This document shows, piece by piece, positions 26,050 through 35,168 of a DNA stretch of 39,881 bases. Position numbers and translations under genes: made by a program. The notes beneath the pieces are model-generated. The model was not told the DNA's origin and ran no database searches. It saw nothing but the letters and a program-made list of their open reading frames with translations. Position 1 is the stretch's first letter, and the number at the start of each line of letters is the position of its first letter. The stretch is from Bacteriovoracaceae bacterium (GTDB lineage Bacteria; Bdellovibrionota; Bacteriovoracia; Bacteriovoracales; Bacteriovoracaceae). The stretch spans positions 1 through 39,881 of the forward strand of contig JAGLPP010000077.1 of the NCBI GenBank assembly GCA_023137315.1, given 5' to 3'.

Positions 26050-26712
26050 GTGGATATAATATTTGGGATATTTTCGCTTGTTCTATTAATTGTTTTCGTG
26101 TGTTACTACGAATGGGGTACTGCGAAAAAACATAAGGCGATTTTGTTGCCTGAATTCAGGATATACTGGATATGTTTTTTATTGATTGTTCTTATGGGAA
26201 TTGCTGGAAATTTAGCCTCCCATGGTTTGTCGGCCCTTGATTTGGTGACAAGGATGGGAATATTTGAAGCTTCCCTGTTTGGAATCTCGGGATTTTTACT
26301 TATTAACATATTGTTAAAACTTGGAAATCATGTTTCAGAATTTTCGGAAAATATATTGAAGGTTCAAAAAAGGATTTTAATAAAGATACCAATTTTAGGT
26401 GGGGTGACATTTTATACATTGGCCAGTTTTGTTGGTTTTGAATGGGTGCTTGCAGGACATATTTTATTAAATGTGGTTTTTGTTGCAGGCCTTATCAAAA
26501 TATTTAAGATAAAAGTTTTTTCAATTGGAAATGGGATCTATTTGCTATTGATCATTTTTAGTGATCTTGCAAGAATATTTATTGGAGCATCCGAAGAACT
26601 ATTGGTTCCGATTGCCAATTTGCTTCTTGTGGTGTCACTGGTTTTTGGTCTTAAAATGGTGAATAAAACTGGATTTTACGATGACAAAAAAAATCACGCT
26701 GTTGGCTATTAG
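26050..26712 (+). CDS. Seven-helix integral membrane protein, function unknown
   Basis: 220 residues with about seven membrane segments (roughly 3-22, 36-56, 69-91, 115-132, 133-151, 157-178 and 183-203) and no soluble domain. The start is GTG at 26050 with GGGAAG (26039-26044) five bases upstream. Its 3' end overlaps the following lipoprotein gene by 32 bases in another frame, so the two are probably co-translated. No family recognised. Confidence 0.75.
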   Translation: MDIIFGIFSLVLLIVFVCYYEWGTAKKHKAILLPEFRIYWICFLLIVLMGIAGNLASHGLSALDLVTRMGIFEASLFGISGFLLINILLKLGNHVSEFSENILKVQKRILIKIPILGGVTFYTLASFVGFEWVLAGHILLNVVFVAGLIKIFKIKVFSIGNGIYLLLIIFSDLARIFIGASEELLVPIANLLLVVSLVFGLKMVNKTGFYDDKKNHAVGY

Positions 26713-27700
26713 TTTTTTATTGATTACTTCATGTTCCCACATGGGTACCCTGAACAGAAAAAAGCATGTTTATGGGAAACAGCCTAAAAAAATAATCTGG
26801 ATACAGATAGCAGGATTGGATGAAGAGCATGTTGCGATGCTTAGATTTAATTATCCGGATGAAAATACAAGAACATCCTTTGAAGAAAGTACCTGTATTG
26901 GAAAAATATGGAACTATAATTTATATAATTTAAGACCGGCACCTTATCAGGGATTTATTTCCCAGATTGTTGGAAGGGAAAATATAAAGAATAGTTGCGC
27001 GGACTATGGTCACAGACCGATATGGAGCTATTTACATGAGTTGGGATACGATACCGGGATTTTTGAGTCAGTAAGTGCACCATGCGAATCACTTGATCGT
27101 GCATGGAATTGTGGAAAAGAAGGGAAAATATTTTACGAGAATATTTATTTTTGGAAAATGGGCAGAGCTTCCATGGAAGAAAAATTATTTCACTTTCAGG
27201 ATAAACATCCCTTCGTGGAAAAGGGAATTTATTATGATAAAACATGCCAGAGTGGTACATGCTTTGCCAGTATTTCCAGTAATGTAGGGTCAATATTCAA
27301 GCGATTTTCCGTCGGGAAAACCAGATATTTATTTATCATAAGGGATTTTTCATATTTTAATGCCCTGAAAAATAAAAAAATCGGAGAGGCAAGATCAATT
27401 CTGGGTGAGTTGGATAAAATGATTGCCATATTTCAGGAAAAAACCAAACAGCATGATGATATTCTGATTCTGGTGACATCATCCGGTACGAAAAACTTTG
27501 AATTTCCGGAAAAAGGAAGAGAGTGGGCCGAGTTTGAAAGCAAGGGTGAGCATGTTCTATACAGAAAAAGTTCACTTCTTTCTCCTGTTTTTTCCACCGG
27601 GGCCGGATCAGAAAATTTTTGTGGTTTTTATAAGGAAGTAGAGATCTTTAAAAGATTATTATTCATTGAAAAAAGAAAGAGGATTATTGATTGGTTCTAG
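26681..27700 (+). CDS. Lipoprotein with degenerate alkaline-phosphatase/sulfatase-superfamily-like fold
   Basis: 339 residues; lipobox ITSC with Cys18, so lipid-anchored. The layout recalls the alkaline phosphatase superfamily. It runs KKIIWIQIAGLDEE (where an Asp-Gly metal site would be), APYQGFISQIVGREN (nucleophile loop and GR), SYLHELGYDTGIF, and ELDKMIAIFQEKTKQHDDILILVTSSG (where Ser-Asp-His-Gly would be). The metal-binding Asp/His and the nucleophile Thr/Ser appear to be missing, so I expect no hydrolase activity. It overlaps the upstream membrane-protein gene by 32 bases and, tail to tail, the minus-strand Hsp33-like gene by 42. The family call is tentative; the lipoprotein call is firm. 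Confidence 0.72.
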   Translation: MTKKITLLAISFLLITSCSHMGTLNRKKHVYGKQPKKIIWIQIAGLDEEHVAMLRFNYPDENTRTSFEESTCIGKIWNYNLYNLRPAPYQGFISQIVGRENIKNSCADYGHRPIWSYLHELGYDTGIFESVSAPCESLDRAWNCGKEGKIFYENIYFWKMGRASMEEKLFHFQDKHPFVEKGIYYDKTCQSGTCFASISSNVGSIFKRFSVGKTRYLFIIRDFSYFNALKNKKIGEARSILGELDKMIAIFQEKTKQHDDILILVTSSGTKNFEFPEKGREWAEFESKGEHVLYRKSSLLSPVFSTGAGSENFCGFYKEVEIFKRLLFIEKRKRIIDWF

Positions 27701-28354
27701 TTCGATTGCGCGACGATTTCTTATTTTAAAATCAAGTTCCTTCATAAGTATTACCAGATCGTATTCCTGTGAAATATCATGATTTAAAATTTCAATTAGA
27801 TTGGTGTTAATTTTTGAAATGAATTCCGTTATGCTTTCCGGAGGTTTTTCGCTAATACTGGTATGATTGGGGGAATCAGGCAATTTGGTGATTAGGATAC
27901 TTGAATTCTGGTCGGACGATGTGATGATACGTCCATTCGTTGAATAAATCTTTTTTAAAATAGTGGTAATTAACAAATTTGTATCTATGTTTTGAAGGTG
28001 TGTACGAAATATCTCGGATTTTTTTGCCGGTGAAATAATTCTGGAAACCATGCAGTTTGCAGAAAATAATTCCGGACATTCAGCTAAATCTTTCGGAGAA
28101 AAAAGCGTTCTGGTGTGGCCCTTGTAATTACTTTCAATTTTAAAATTAAAATTTTTGGAATCAAGGTATAGTCCGATTCCTTCGTTTGGTCTGGTCTGGA
28201 CATTTAAAAGTATTGTGCCAAGTAATAATTTGATGAAAATTGTACTTTGGTCTTTTTTAAGACGATGAAATTTCAGTGTTTCATTGATAAATTTTGTTCC
28301 ATCGAAATAATGGATGGAAAATTGTTTTGATTGATGAATGAAAGAATAAATCAT
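27659..28354 (-). CDS. Hsp33-like protein lacking the zinc redox switch
   Basis: 231 residues. Segments line up in order with the redox chaperone Hsp33. FSIHYFDGTKFINETLKFH matches its N-terminal strand and helix. IKLLLGTILLNVQTRPNEGIGLYL matches the core helix and strand, and ESNYKGHTRTLFSP matches the GVAR-like turn. SSILITKLP matches GMLLQVMP. DFKIRNRR (208-215) lies where E. coli has EFKCTCSR. The protein stops about 16 residues later, so all four zinc cysteines are absent. If the alignment holds it is an oxidation-insensitive Hsp33 relative. Single gene; its 3' end overlaps the facing lipoprotein gene by 42 bases. Confidence 0.6.
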   Translation of the reverse strand: MIYSFIHQSKQFSIHYFDGTKFINETLKFHRLKKDQSTIFIKLLLGTILLNVQTRPNEGIGLYLDSKNFNFKIESNYKGHTRTLFSPKDLAECPELFSANCMVSRIISPAKKSEIFRTHLQNIDTNLLITTILKKIYSTNGRIITSSDQNSSILITKLPDSPNHTSISEKPPESITEFISKINTNLIEILNHDISQEYDLVILMKELDFKIRNRRAIELEPINNPLSFFNE

Positions 28355-28442
28355 GATTTATTATAGGGTATTCGGTTCGAAATTGCTAACCAGTGTATAT
28401 TCCTAATATGATGAAAAAATCCGGGCGAGGTATGTTGATTTA

Positions 28443-28514
28443 ATGAGTGGCATGGGTGGTTTTTATGATAGTATGTTTTTCAAAAAGGAACATGGCACCA
28501 AGGCCATTAAATGA
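28443..28514 (+). CDS. Possible 23-residue small protein or leader peptide upstream of addB
   Basis: An ATG-started frame encodes a 23-residue peptide opening MSGMGGFYDS and ending GTKAIK. Its TGA stop (28512-28514) lies three bases before the addB GTG and in the same frame. GAGG at 28427-28430 lies about a dozen bases upstream, which is far. It could be a leader that couples translation to addB, a small protein, or chance. Codon use looks ordinary. Confidence 0.3.
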   Translation: MSGMGGFYDSMFFKKEHGTKAIK

Positions 28515-28517
28515 GTT

Positions 28518-30998
28518 GTGCTGAGTATAATATTATTTGATAGAATACATGATTTGTACAAATTTGAGTGGATTAAGAACGAAGAAACCACAACCACTGT
28601 TATATGTCCAAATCCCCGTGCGGCAGATGATTTTAGAAATCGTATTCTGGGTGTGAACACCGCTGTGTCGGCGATTAATGATACAAAAAATTTTACAGTT
28701 ATCACTATTTCCAAATTTGTTGCAGACGAGTTGAAAAAAGGTTTTGGAAATCAGCTGGATTCCCTGCGGAAAAATAAATCTGATTTGATGATTTATCTTG
28801 GAACGGTTTGGAAAAAATATTTTCCAGAACTTTCCTTTGAGGTTTTTGACCAGGTATTCAATCTGTTTACAACATTTAGAAGTTATACATTGGAATTTTC
28901 ACTAATAGAGGAGATTCTGAAGGAATATGATAAAACTGTTGCGGATGGGATTTGTATCTTCTGGCAAGTATTGGACAGTCTTGCGATTGTCGATGAACAC
29001 AAGAGTTATTCAATTTTATCTGAAGCCTATAGGATTAACGATCATCAGGTTTATCGTGACAAGTATTTTTCCGGTGAAGGATTTAATAATATTGTTTTTT
29101 GGGGTTTTACGCAATTGACTGCAATCCAGGTTGATTTTCTCAAGGCATTGGGGATCAGACATAATGTATTTATTCCATTTCAGGAATCAGTATACAGGGA
29201 AAGCATGAATTCGGACTGGATAAACTGGTTGGATGCTGTTGAGGTGAATGTTGCAGGTAAAAAGGAAGTTGAAAAGGTTCTGGATATGACGGTGTTCCCA
29301 GCGGGACGTATGAACGAGTATATTGATAGAACTGTAGATTTTTCGCTTACATCCACCATAGTGGATGTGTATCTTGCAGAGAGATGTCCGTCTGTGGAGC
29401 AGATTAATGAGTTTCCGCTGGACGGACTTTTTTTTAAAGCAAAAAATAATTTTTTTCATGGTCAGTTGAACATGATTATGGAATTTTTTTCTGAAAAATA
29501 TTATTTCTCAGGGGAATCGGTTGTCGAAACAGAGCAACTTTACAGTGATCTGGATAAAATAATAAAGGATGAACTTGAAAAAAAGGATTATCGAAAAATT
29601 AAAATTTGTCTTTTGTTCAAGCAGACAATTGATAAATGGGAGAATATTTCGGATGAAAACAGGATGGTGGATTATTTTTGTCTAAAACTCCTGGCAAATG
29701 TTTGTGAGCTTGATCTTCCGAGAGTATTTTCCTCGCCTCTTTTGCAGAAAAAACCCGGGGGGAGAATCAGCGGTATTGAGGAGTTGGAAAGATTTGATCA
29801 AAACGCGCTGAATATTGTTTGTGTGACGAGCAGATATTCCACACTAAAAAGTACAGTTGAAAAGCATGAACCCAAAGTAATGGAATTTTTAAAGTCGATT
29901 GGGCCTTTGCATAGAAGTGAGTTTGAATTTCTGATATTGAAAAACAGGCTGACGGATATTTTGCAAAGTGATGGGGCGATTCTTTTTATTGAGAATGGCC
30001 TTGTTGACTTTGATGTCGGATGGAATCAGGTGATTGGAGATTTTGAGCGAGTGAACATTTCGGAAATTTCTTCCGTGGAAAAAACAAAGGCCGTGGATTT
30101 ACTGGCAGAAGATCCTGTGGTTGATGGAAATACGGTAAAAAGGATATCTGCATCAAGATTGCAGGCGTATATGGATTGTCCAAGGAAATATTATTTTAGT
30201 TATGTGGATTCGCTTGGAGGAAAAATCTCTCTCCATAATTCCCTGATGCCTGATCAGCTTGGCATACTGGAACACTTGACTGTTGAGGATTATATCAAGG
30301 AATATGATTTATTGGACAGGCGTTCAGTCAGGAAAATTGCACAAAAAAATCTTGAAAGGTATCTGGGTGACAATGGAATAATTCTGGATAACTACCGCAA
30401 GGAATCATATCTTCGGGAAATAGTGGATTATTCATCGAATGGTATTTTGCCGTTGTTGCAGATAAAGGCCGCAGATGGGAATACTGAATTGAAGTTTGAG
30501 AAGGAATTTTCAGATAAAAAAAACAGTGACATGTTTTTTGGAAGACTGGACTGTCTGATTGAGAATACGAATATGATGGGCATTGTCGATTTTAAGCGGT
30601 CTGCCGCAAGTATCCCCAGAGTGGGGGATTTGATGAATATGGAGAAGATTCAACTTTGGTTTTATCTGAATCATAATTCGCAATACCTGGACAGGATATC
30701 CTTTTACGGTTTTTGTTGTCTTTCCGATGTCGAAAAATCAGTTATTTTTTGCAGCAGTGAGAGCGTATACAATCGATTGAAGGAGATAAAATTTATGGGA
30801 GAAAAGAGAATTATAAAAAGAATTCTTGAACCAAAAGAATTTATTGCCGGATATTCGCTGCATGAAGAGAAAATTGTTGAGAGGATGAAAAAAGAAAATA
30901 ATTATGATCCAATTCCCGCGACATCGGATGTGTGTAAATACTGCCAGGTAAAAAACCTCTGCTCAAGGTCAGTGATACAGGACGAAAAAGATGTCTGA
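28518..30998 (+). CDS. addB: AddB-like subunit of the AddAB helicase-nuclease
   Basis: Non-motor partner of AddA in double-strand-break end resection for RecA loading. The N-terminal two thirds resembles an inactivated helicase: it starts with VICPNPRAADDFR-type sequence and has no Walker A. The C-terminal PD-(D/E)XK nuclease has GRLDCLI, GIVDFKRS and QLWFYL. Cys554 (in DCPRKYYF) with Cys806, Cys809 and Cys815 (C-x2-C-x5-C) forms the iron-staple pattern typical of AddB and Cas4. The length of 826 is shorter than Bacillus AddB (about 1166). The start is GTG 28518 with no clear ribosome site. It overlaps addA by eight bases. Confidence 0.85.
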   Translation: MLSIILFDRIHDLYKFEWIKNEETTTTVICPNPRAADDFRNRILGVNTAVSAINDTKNFTVITISKFVADELKKGFGNQLDSLRKNKSDLMIYLGTVWKKYFPELSFEVFDQVFNLFTTFRSYTLEFSLIEEILKEYDKTVADGICIFWQVLDSLAIVDEHKSYSILSEAYRINDHQVYRDKYFSGEGFNNIVFWGFTQLTAIQVDFLKALGIRHNVFIPFQESVYRESMNSDWINWLDAVEVNVAGKKEVEKVLDMTVFPAGRMNEYIDRTVDFSLTSTIVDVYLAERCPSVEQINEFPLDGLFFKAKNNFFHGQLNMIMEFFSEKYYFSGESVVETEQLYSDLDKIIKDELEKKDYRKIKICLLFKQTIDKWENISDENRMVDYFCLKLLANVCELDLPRVFSSPLLQKKPGGRISGIEELERFDQNALNIVCVTSRYSTLKSTVEKHEPKVMEFLKSIGPLHRSEFEFLILKNRLTDILQSDGAILFIENGLVDFDVGWNQVIGDFERVNISEISSVEKTKAVDLLAEDPVVDGNTVKRISASRLQAYMDCPRKYYFSYVDSLGGKISLHNSLMPDQLGILEHLTVEDYIKEYDLLDRRSVRKIAQKNLERYLGDNGIILDNYRKESYLREIVDYSSNGILPLLQIKAADGNTELKFEKEFSDKKNSDMFFGRLDCLIENTNMMGIVDFKRSAASIPRVGDLMNMEKIQLWFYLNHNSQYLDRISFYGFCCLSDVEKSVIFCSSESVYNRLKEIKFMGEKRIIKRILEPKEFIAGYSLHEEKIVERMKKENNYDPIPATSDVCKYCQVKNLCSRSVIQDEKDV

Positions 30999-33900
30999 AC
31001 GAACTCCAAATCCTGAACAACTAAAGGCAATCAAGCACACGGGTGGAGTGATTTTGAGTGCAGGGGCCGGTTCAGGTAAAACATTCGTAATTATTGAGCA
31101 TCTGATACATCTTATTAATGAATTTGATAAAAAGATCAAATCATCAGGAGAGGATGAATACAGAAGAAGGATGACGGAGTATCTGACATCAATAGTGGTA
31201 ATGACTTTTACGAGAAAAGCGGCCGGTGAATTGAAAATAAGACTGCAAAACAGAATCTCCGGCATTAATGGTGCCAGGTGGGAAATTACAAAAGACATCG
31301 TTGACAAAATAACAGTGACCACCATTCACGGGTTTTGCCATAAGCTGCTTTCTTCGGGTTATATAACGGATTGTTCTGCGAAATTTGAAATTATCGGCGA
31401 TCTGGAACTTCGTGGGAAGATTGGAAAATTTTTCAAGCTATGGTGTCTTGGAAAAAAAGATGAACGCAATCCGGCGGTCCTGAATGTGTTGAATCATCAT
31501 GTCCAGGTGGGAAATGCGATAAATGATATTTTCCTGTCTTCTGAATTGCGGTTGATGTGGAGGGATATTGATCCACAAATGGAAAAAACGTGGGGCGTTG
31601 AAGATTATTTTGTGGAATTACTGTCTGCGCTTAATCTGTTGGATATTTTCAAGAATGGTTTTTCTCTCGAGGATTGCGGGGAATATTCAGCAAAGAAATG
31701 GTATCAATTTATTGAAAAATTCAACAAGACAAGGATGGAACTTCTTGATCTGAGACCCGAGACAATGCATCAATTGGCTGAATATTTTGCAACCAACAAG
31801 TATCGAATGCCGGCGGCCAAGGATGCTCCTGATTCGGCGAGGGAGTTTTTTAAAAGATTAAATATTTTAAAAAAATTTATAAAGGACAATCAGGAACATT
31901 ATTTGAATTATTCCAAAGGGCACGACGGAGCATTCAGAGAATGGCTTTGTGTTTTCAAGGAGATTTTTGATTTTGTTGATGATTTGTATGACAGCGAAAA
32001 TGGGAAAACATTTTCCGATCTGGAATTTTATGTATTAAACGGGTTGAAAAATAATGGAAATGATTGCGAGAGGATTGGAAAAAATTTCCGTTATTTTATT
32101 GTGGACGAATTTCAGGATACTTCAAATATTCAATGGGAAATTATTCAATTATTGATTGGAGAAAAATACGATCGTCTTTTCGCGGTGGGTGATATAAAGC
32201 AGGCAATATACGGATTTCGAGGCGGAGAGTTGGGTGTTTTCAAGAAATGTCTTTCGGAAATGTCGAATGATGGAAGGCTTACGTTGAGGAATAATTATCG
32301 TTCTTCAAAATCAGTTATAACATTTAATAACAAGCTGTTTGATTATGTATTTCCACTTGGAGAGGGATATACGGGATTTGATTATCAGACTGTTCCGGGA
32401 GAACCGCAGGAATATCCGGGATCATCGGGTGATGACAATAATGGGGAAGTTGTCAGTCTTGATTTTCAACTTATTCCTTCCAGTATTGAAAAAAACAAGT
32501 TGTCCGCAGATGAAATAAATTATTATGAGGCCTTGAGTATACGTGAGAAAATACGGGAAATTTCGACAAGGAGACCAGGGGAAAGTATTTGTATCTTATA
32601 TCGAAAAATGAATCCGGCACTTTTTCTTGTGTCACTTTTGCTGGATGATGGTGAATCATTTGTTTCGCAAATCAAGATACCAATGAATGAAGATCCCGTA
32701 TGGGGTATGTTTCAGGTGCTGCTTGAGTGTAGAGTTGGATTCAGGGAAGTTAAAAATCAAAAACAGGCAATCGACAAGTATGGAAATTTTATTCTGGGTA
32801 AATATCTTGAATCCATGAAAATTTCAACTTGTCTTCAGGATGCGATTGATCAGTTTCAAAATGATATTCTATTCATGGGCCTGTTTGAGTCTTTCAGGAA
32901 ATTTTTATTTGTTCTGGGGATTTCCAATTCAAATTATTCAAACAATATGAAAAATATACAATCAGTGTGTCAGATTTCAAAAGATGATCCTGAAGAAGCA
33001 TTGTATTTGATGAATGAAAAAATGGATCAAAAATATACAACGGAATTTCAAACAGGTAGTGGAGACAGGAATATACATATCATGTCATGTCACGCATCGA
33101 AGGGTCTGGAGTTTGATCATGTGATATTGGGTGGAATCCTTACAAACGGGGCAACTGCTGCCGATCGAAGTTTTATCGGAAAATATCCGGCAAGCATCAG
33201 GTGGAAATTGGATGAGAATTCCGAAAAACCGGCAAAATCACCAAACCTGATTCTTGAAAATATTGCTCGAAAGAAAAAGGAGTTTTCTGAATCCAAACGT
33301 CTGTTTTATGTGGCCTGTACCAGGGCAAAGAATTCTTTAAGCTGGGTGGACATATCCTTAAACAGTGAACCATCCATCTCGAATAAAAATAGCTGGATTC
33401 TTGCCGTGCGTAATTGGAGTGAGCTACAGCGACTGGATGGAGCAAATGATATTATCTCAAATATTTCCAGGCAGGAAAAATATGAATGTGATTCACAACT
33501 TTTGAACCGGATTTTAAACAACCCTCCATTTTTCCACAGGGATAAACTTGGAATGCAGAAGAAGGCCAAGGATGATTTTAACAGGAAGGATGAACTGGCA
33601 ATAATGTCAGAGCTATCCGTAACCAGGCTTGCCACAATCGCAGATTGTCCCAGGAAATTTTTTCTTTTGAATGTTTGCAAATTATCACAGGAGGATGTTA
33701 AGGCCGTAACAGGAAAAGGAGAGGATTTTTCATATGAGGTAAATATTGAAGATGAGACGATTGATGATATGGAGGAGGTTAATCAGAAAATTCGTTCGTC
33801 CAGTGAGCGTGGAACAAAAATTCACTATATGATTTCCGAGGTGATAAGGAATTCATGGAAAATACCTGATGCAATGGTTGCCAACAAGGAAGAAATACAG

Positions 33901-34350
33901 ATTTTGGATTGGATTAAAAGTAAATTGAAAATTTTTGACAGTTCACATGACTTTATTTCAGAAGAGGTTATCAAGTTTCCTCTTTTCGGATATATGTTGT
34001 CAGGTATTCCAGACTTGGTTCTCAAACCAAAAGAAACAGCAGGAGAATATATTATCTGGGATTTTAAAACCGGAAGTAGAAAAAAACATGAAAAATCATA
34101 TTGGTTTCAACTTTTCTCTTATGCCAGGGCAATGTTCGATCTTAATTCTTATCCGGAAGAAAATGTTGTTGAGCTGGTATTATGCTATCTTGATGAAAAA
34201 AAATTAATTACAAAAAAAGTCAACTACAAGGATATTGATGAATACCTTGCATCTGAATGGAAAAAGTTGGCACGGTTTGATCTTTTTAATTCGGAGCACT
34301 GCGCCATCTGTAACTATGGGAAGTTATGTTTGCTTTCTTGCACGCCTTAA
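30991..34350 (+). CDS. addA: AddA-like UvrD-family helicase-nuclease
   Basis: Motor and nuclease subunit for double-strand-break repair. The N-terminus has a Q-motif Gln10 and Walker A AGAGSGKT (24-31). It continues with TFTRKAAGELK, Walker B VDEFQDT (371-377), GDIKQAIYGFRGG and MSCHASKGLEFDHV. The RecB-type nuclease has His945, Asp1008, Asp1024-Phe-Lys1026 and QLFSYARAM. Unusually for AddA it also carries iron-staple cysteines: Cys886 (DCPRKFF) and Cys1104-x2-Cys1107-x5-Cys1113. The length is 1119. Its ATG lies inside the end of addB, so the two are co-translated and should form one complex. Confidence 0.93.
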   Translation: MSERTPNPEQLKAIKHTGGVILSAGAGSGKTFVIIEHLIHLINEFDKKIKSSGEDEYRRRMTEYLTSIVVMTFTRKAAGELKIRLQNRISGINGARWEITKDIVDKITVTTIHGFCHKLLSSGYITDCSAKFEIIGDLELRGKIGKFFKLWCLGKKDERNPAVLNVLNHHVQVGNAINDIFLSSELRLMWRDIDPQMEKTWGVEDYFVELLSALNLLDIFKNGFSLEDCGEYSAKKWYQFIEKFNKTRMELLDLRPETMHQLAEYFATNKYRMPAAKDAPDSAREFFKRLNILKKFIKDNQEHYLNYSKGHDGAFREWLCVFKEIFDFVDDLYDSENGKTFSDLEFYVLNGLKNNGNDCERIGKNFRYFIVDEFQDTSNIQWEIIQLLIGEKYDRLFAVGDIKQAIYGFRGGELGVFKKCLSEMSNDGRLTLRNNYRSSKSVITFNNKLFDYVFPLGEGYTGFDYQTVPGEPQEYPGSSGDDNNGEVVSLDFQLIPSSIEKNKLSADEINYYEALSIREKIREISTRRPGESICILYRKMNPALFLVSLLLDDGESFVSQIKIPMNEDPVWGMFQVLLECRVGFREVKNQKQAIDKYGNFILGKYLESMKISTCLQDAIDQFQNDILFMGLFESFRKFLFVLGISNSNYSNNMKNIQSVCQISKDDPEEALYLMNEKMDQKYTTEFQTGSGDRNIHIMSCHASKGLEFDHVILGGILTNGATAADRSFIGKYPASIRWKLDENSEKPAKSPNLILENIARKKKEFSESKRLFYVACTRAKNSLSWVDISLNSEPSISNKNSWILAVRNWSELQRLDGANDIISNISRQEKYECDSQLLNRILNNPPFFHRDKLGMQKKAKDDFNRKDELAIMSELSVTRLATIADCPRKFFLLNVCKLSQEDVKAVTGKGEDFSYEVNIEDETIDDMEEVNQKIRSSSERGTKIHYMISEVIRNSWKIPDAMVANKEEIQILDWIKSKLKIFDSSHDFISEEVIKFPLFGYMLSGIPDLVLKPKETAGEYIIWDFKTGSRKKHEKSYWFQLFSYARAMFDLNSYPEENVVELVLCYLDEKKLITKKVNYKDIDEYLASEWKKLARFDLFNSEHCAICNYGKLCLLSCTP

Positions 34351-34365
34351 GTCCTGTGTTAGAAT
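34338..34365 (+). promoter_or_regulatory. Sigma-70-type promoter of the barrel/TPR operon
   Basis: TTGCAC (34338-34343) and TAGAAT (34360-34365) are separated by 16 bases, with the -35 box inside the last codons of addA. Transcription would start near 34372 and leave a leader of about 53 bases. It would let the downstream envelope genes be expressed independently of addAB. Confidence 0.5.
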
Positions 34366-34424
34366 ATATCTGTAGGGGATAGTCCACTAATAAACGGATT
34401 TTTAAAAATAGCAGGACGCAAATT

Positions 34425-35153
34425 ATGACGATTAAGTTTTCTTTATGCTTTTTTGTAGTTTCATTTTTATTTCTATCTGTAGTTCAGTCCATCAGGGCGG
34501 ATGAAGGATCAATTTATAATTTCTCATGGCTCGATCCTGATAAGGAGGTTTATGTACTTCAAAATAGAAAGTATCGAAAGGTTTCAAGAGCACATATAAA
34601 TTTAGGTTATGCTCACACACTTTCCGGTGCCTTTATTGATGCACACGGGTTGCAGGGGCGTGCAGGTTTTTTCTTCACAGAAAACTGGGGATTTGAAGGA
34701 ATTTACTCCAAACAAAGTGGGAAGGAAAACGAAACTGCTGCATCTGTAAGGAATGTTGGTGGGACTGGTTCTGTTCCCTTCAGGAGAATTACAGAGAGCT
34801 ACATGGGGGCCATGCTTCTTTGGTCACCGTTTTATGCAAAAATAAATACTTTCAATAAAATTGTTTATATGGATTGGATCATAGGAATTGGCTATGCCAC
34901 GTTAGAGGAAAAAAATAATCGAGAGGAACTTGATCGTACTGTTATTAATTATGTTCCCAAATCGGAGACTCATGGTTCCATCATGTGGGACATGGCATTT
35001 AAATTTTATTTTTCGGAGAATTGGCATACCAGAATTGATTTGACGGCAATCCATTACAAGGCCCAGAAGGCAACTACGACTTCAACTGCGGCCGATCAGA
35101 CGTGGTTTTCAAATTTTGATTTAGTGGTATCTCTTGGTTTGAATATTTTTTAA
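34425..35153 (+). CDS. Outer-membrane beta-barrel domain protein
   Basis: 242 residues with a signal peptide (ending SIRADE) and alternating amphipathic strands. These include INLGYAHTLSGAFIDAHG, GRAGFFFTENWGFEGIYS, WIIGIGYAT and DMAFKFYFSENWHTRIDLTAIHY, with a terminal strand VVSLGLNIF ending in Phe, as BAM-inserted barrels do. It resembles the small outer-membrane barrels that accompany TPR proteins in Deltaproteobacteria and Bdellovibrionota. CAGGA at 34412-34416 precedes the ATG by eight bases. It is first in a tight cluster with two exported TPR proteins and a TPR lipoprotein, so it is probably the outer-membrane part of that assembly. Confidence 0.8.
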   Translation: MTIKFSLCFFVVSFLFLSVVQSIRADEGSIYNFSWLDPDKEVYVLQNRKYRKVSRAHINLGYAHTLSGAFIDAHGLQGRAGFFFTENWGFEGIYSKQSGKENETAASVRNVGGTGSVPFRRITESYMGAMLLWSPFYAKINTFNKIVYMDWIIGIGYATLEEKNNREELDRTVINYVPKSETHGSIMWDMAFKFYFSENWHTRIDLTAIHYKAQKATTTSTAADQTWFSNFDLVVSLGLNIF

Positions 35154-35168
35154 TGAAGGATGGACAGG

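Noticed and set aside
28463-28714. Minus-strand frame opposite the start of addB
   Set aside because: No ribosome site and no family resemblance; it mostly overlaps addB coding sequence.
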